From positions 1 to 64,000 of the forward strand of contig URKJ01000003.1 of the NCBI GenBank assembly GCA_900548385.1: DNA of 64,000 bases, in the 5' to 3' direction. The notes under the pieces were generated by a model. The model ran no database searches, was not told the origin of the DNA, and saw only the letters and a list, made by a program, of their open reading frames with translations. Below are positions 61,851 through 64,000 of this stretch, piece after piece (position 1 is the first letter of the stretch; each line of letters starts with the position of its first letter). The DNA is from an uncultured bacterium. Its GTDB lineage: Bacteria; Verrucomicrobiota; Lentisphaeria; Victivallales; UBA1829. The translations under genes were made by a program, and so were the position numbers.

Positions 61851-61879
61851 GCCTCACACTCCTGTGAGGCTTTTTTTTT
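61851..61879 (+). terminator. intrinsic terminator of tRNA
   Basis: An 8-bp stem, GCCTCACA/TGTGAGGC, with a CTCC loop and nine Ts right after the tRNA. Confidence 0.95.
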
Positions 61880-61897
61880 CAATGCGGGCAAAAAAAA

Positions 61898-61927
61898 TCA
61901 CGGACTGCTTTAGCGGCAAATCCGTGA
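61898..61927 (-). terminator. bioB terminator
   Basis: On the minus strand TCACGGA/TCCGTGA with a 16-base loop is followed by a T run, about 50 bases after the bioB stop. Confidence 0.7.
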
Positions 61928-61977
61928 GAATGATGTATGACCGGTTTGTCCGGTTGCTTTGTTTCCGGTTCCTGCCG

Positions 61978-62922
61978 TCAGCGGATCAGTTCAAGACCGG
62001 AGTCGCGGATCATTTGAAGGTCCGCTTGTACGCCGCGGCCGGGGGTGACAAGATAACCGCCCGTCATGAAACTGTCGGCTCCGGCGGCGAAGATCAGAGC
62101 CTGCAGATCCCGCAGATTCTGTTCCCGGCCCCCGCAGACCCGGATGCTGGTGGCTGGCATCATCAGGCGCGCCGCCGCAATCGCGCGGAGACAATCCCAT
62201 GGCGTGATGCCGCGTCCGCCTTCCAGAAGCGTTCCGGGAATCGGACTGAGGAAGTTCAGCGGAACCGAATCCACTTCCAGCGAGCGTACCGTTTCCAGCA
62301 GTTCAACCCGCTGTTCCAGCGATTCGCCGATTCCGATGATTCCGCCGGAACAGACGGAAAAACCAAGTCTTTTTGTCGTGCGCACCGTTTCCGTCTGGGA
62401 GGAATAGGGACGGGTGGTGCAGACTTCCGGAAAGTAACTCGGCGAGGCTTCCAGATTGTGGTGGAAGCGGTCGAGTCCCGCTTCCTTGAGCTGGAGCAGG
62501 GCGTCTTCGGTCATGATACCGAGCGAGGCGCAGGGGAGGATCGGCAGTTCTTTGCGGATCATGCGGATCGCCTTGCAGATCTCGTCGAGGTCATGACCCG
62601 GAACGACTTTGGTTCCGGAGGTGACGATTCCGAAACGGTGCGAGCCGTGTTCCGCCGCGGTTTTCGCCGCCTGAAACATCTCTTCCGCTGAGATCAGCGG
62701 ATAGGTCGTGATTTTCGCTTTTGAGCGGGAAGACTGTGCGCAGAATGCGCAGTTCTGCTGACAGTTTCCGCATTTTGCGTTGACGATGGAGCAGGTTTTG
62801 ATCCGGTTTTTGAAATATTTTTCCCGTGTTTCCGTTGCGCGCCGGAGTATCTCCAGCAGTTGGACGGGATCGGTCGTTTTCAGAATTTCGAGAGCTTCGG
62901 TCGTGCTGATGCCTTGTATCAT
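61978..62922 (-). CDS. bioB: biotin synthase
   Basis: Inserts sulfur into dethiobiotin in the last step of biotin synthesis. The 314-residue radical SAM enzyme has the 4Fe-4S cysteines 54, 58 and 61 in NCQQNCAFCAQSS and further signatures HNLEASPSYFPEV and VPLNFLSPIPGTLLEG. GGAGGA precedes the ATG. No other bio gene is adjacent. It lies 18 bases after the clamp-loader gene and may be read together with it. Confidence 0.96.
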   Translation of the reverse strand: MIQGISTTEALEILKTTDPVQLLEILRRATETREKYFKNRIKTCSIVNAKCGNCQQNCAFCAQSSRSKAKITTYPLISAEEMFQAAKTAAEHGSHRFGIVTSGTKVVPGHDLDEICKAIRMIRKELPILPCASLGIMTEDALLQLKEAGLDRFHHNLEASPSYFPEVCTTRPYSSQTETVRTTKRLGFSVCSGGIIGIGESLEQRVELLETVRSLEVDSVPLNFLSPIPGTLLEGGRGITPWDCLRAIAAARLMMPATSIRVCGGREQNLRDLQALIFAAGADSFMTGGYLVTPGRGVQADLQMIRDSGLELIR

Positions 62923-62940
62923 GGATTGTCCTCCGGAAAA

Positions 62941-64000
62941 TTAACTTTTGAATGCCGTCTTGAGACAGAAGGAGCGGATGGCAAGCTGGTCGTCCGCATT
63001 GGTGCGCATGGCGCGCAGAAGGTCTTCCGCATAACCGAGACAGCGGTAAATGCGTTCTTCCCCGAACTGTTTCACGGAATCCGGATCGAATTGCGTCGGG
63101 AACAGTTCGGGATTGGGGAGCAGATCCACCGGCGTGCCGGAGATCAGCAGCGCCGTCTGTGCAAAATAGGCGTGGATCATGCTCAGAAACAGGTCGCGCA
63201 TACGTTTGTACTCGCAGCTTTCCTCGCCTTTGATCCGTTTTTCGATCAGGTTTTTTCCTGCCGATTCCAGATTCGCCGCGCGTTCCAGACGCGGCGCCCA
63301 TTTTTCGGCGACGGTCTGTTTTGCCAGTTCGTTCAGGGAGGCGGCGTAGTCGATCAGGGCGGTGGAGCAGTCTTCCGCGGCGATGAGGCTTCCGTGGGCT
63401 TCAAACAGCAGTTTATGCAGAATTCCCGGAAGCTGTTCCGCGTTTGGAAGACGATAGGTGCAGCGGTTGTCGGTGAACTGGATGGTCTGACAGCGCGAAC
63501 GGATCGTCGGCAGGAGTTCCGACGGATTGGCGGTCGTGAGGATAAACATGCATTTCGGCGGCGGTTCTTCCAGCGTTTTCAGAAACGCGTTCTGCGCCTG
63601 TTCATTCAGGCGGTCGGCTTCATGGATGACGCCGATCTTCCAACCGCAGTCGGTCATGCTGCTGAGATGAAACTGGGCTTCGAACCAGCGCATGGTGTCC
63701 ACTTCGTCGTCGCTTTCCCCGATGGGAATGATGCGTGACACGGAGGAGGGGGCGAGCGAAACCATGTCCGGAAATGTTCCGCCCTGCATTTCCCGGCAGA
63801 CCGCACAGGTCCCGCAGGGGGAAAAGTCCGGATTCGGATGTTCGCACGCTGCCAGCGACGCCAGCAGCGGCGGGAAATCTATCCGGTATTCCGTATTGGA
63901 GGAGCAGAGCAGGAACGCATGGGTCAGGCGGCCCGCTGACCGCGCGTTTTTCAGCGAGTTGACAGCCAGCGGAAAACGGCGTTCAAAGAAGGTCCAGTCC
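62941..64000 (-). CDS. holB: DNA polymerase III delta' subunit (partial)
   Basis: Clamp-loader AAA+ subunit; the 5' end lies beyond the right edge. The visible N-terminal part reads NSLKNARSAGRLTHAFLLCSSN, where a Walker A is expected but missing, as in delta' proteins. A zinc-binding knuckle follows (CEHPNPDFSPCGTCAVC), then the sensor region (IGVIHEADRLNEQAQNAFLKTLEEPP), the SRC motif (IRSRCQTIQF) and a helical C-terminal domain. The first part of the frame continues upstream to about 63999, so an internal ATG at 63789 is not the start. DnaX (gamma/tau) is less likely because it would have a Walker A GxxGxGKT. Confidence 0.88.
   Translation of the reverse strand, partial: DWTFFERRFPLAVNSLKNARSAGRLTHAFLLCSSNTEYRIDFPPLLASLAACEHPNPDFSPCGTCAVCREMQGGTFPDMVSLAPSSVSRIIPIGESDDEVDTMRWFEAQFHLSSMTDCGWKIGVIHEADRLNEQAQNAFLKTLEEPPPKCMFILTTANPSELLPTIRSRCQTIQFTDNRCTYRLPNAEQLPGILHKLLFEAHGSLIAAEDCSTALIDYAASLNELAKQTVAEKWAPRLERAANLESAGKNLIEKRIKGEESCEYKRMRDLFLSMIHAYFAQTALLISGTPVDLLPNPELFPTQFDPDSVKQFGEERIYRCLGYAEDLLRAMRTNADDQLAIRSFCLKTAFKS

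Overview
The window looks like part of a chromosome from a Gram-negative, mid-to-high G+C bacterium of the Lentisphaerota, probably Victivallis-like. Inference only; no marker gene was searched. The reasons are: four separate type-IV-prepilin-like proteins of the FTLIELL...DGH type, each next to large secreted glycoside hydrolases; several AraC/GntR/IclR sugar regulators; an SSS symporter of unusual length; and bacterial housekeeping genes that match no better-known phylum order. The first 47 bases carry a Nextera adapter, so the left edge is a contig end with library sequence attached.

Layout. 1-12.99 kb is mostly core: two paralogous secreted small proteins, a radical-SAM/HhH DNA-repair-type protein, a DUF1846 protein, a PpiD/SurA-like membrane chaperone, a spermidine operon (speD-speE-CDF transporter), an exported nitroreductase overlapping an aldo/keto reductase, and on the minus strand an HU-like protein, hisS and a DAHP synthase. 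13-28.6 kb is a glycan-utilisation region: AraC, prepilin, GH-A enzyme, AraC, prepilin, GH-A enzyme, GH36 alpha-galactosidase, SSS symporter and a third AraC. 28.7-33.96 kb is a tight five-gene operon with no signal peptides (TIM-barrel protein, SIS sugar isomerase, orphan protein, Gfo/Idh oxidoreductase, GH20), divergent from the third AraC. 34-38.1 kb is another prepilin plus multidomain glycosidase pair. 38.2-43.3 kb has tRNA-Asp and a marR-adaptor-RND efflux operon. 43.5-45.7 kb has an HTH protein followed by a conspicuously AT-rich patch with an orphan secreted protein and a possible gene remnant. 45.8-52.6 kb is a minus-strand operon (prepilin, GntR/LacI-type regulator, polysaccharide deacetylase, GH-A enzyme) behind a consensus sigma-70 promoter. 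53-64 kb is again mainly core: eno, SGNH hydrolase, SrkA-like kinase, cold-shock protein, a GH28-like enzyme divergent from an IclR regulator, yggS-cysE-yicC, a CAT-anticodon tRNA, bioB, and the 3' part of the delta' clamp-loader gene running off the right edge.

How the parts may work together. Secreted GH-A enzymes, the deacetylase and the multidomain glycosidase would attack complex glycans outside the cytoplasm; the SSS symporter would import products; the signal-less GH36, GH20, SIS and oxidoreductase proteins would process them inside; AraC/GntR/IclR regulators sit at each locus. The repeated prepilin-plus-glycosidase pairing, with shared promoter sequences, is the most system-like pattern here. 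A second notable pattern is a near-identical duplication of the convergent ends of a glycosidase gene and an araC gene, after which each copy seems to have lost the opposite partner. No CRISPR array, insertion sequence, rRNA or prophage was seen.
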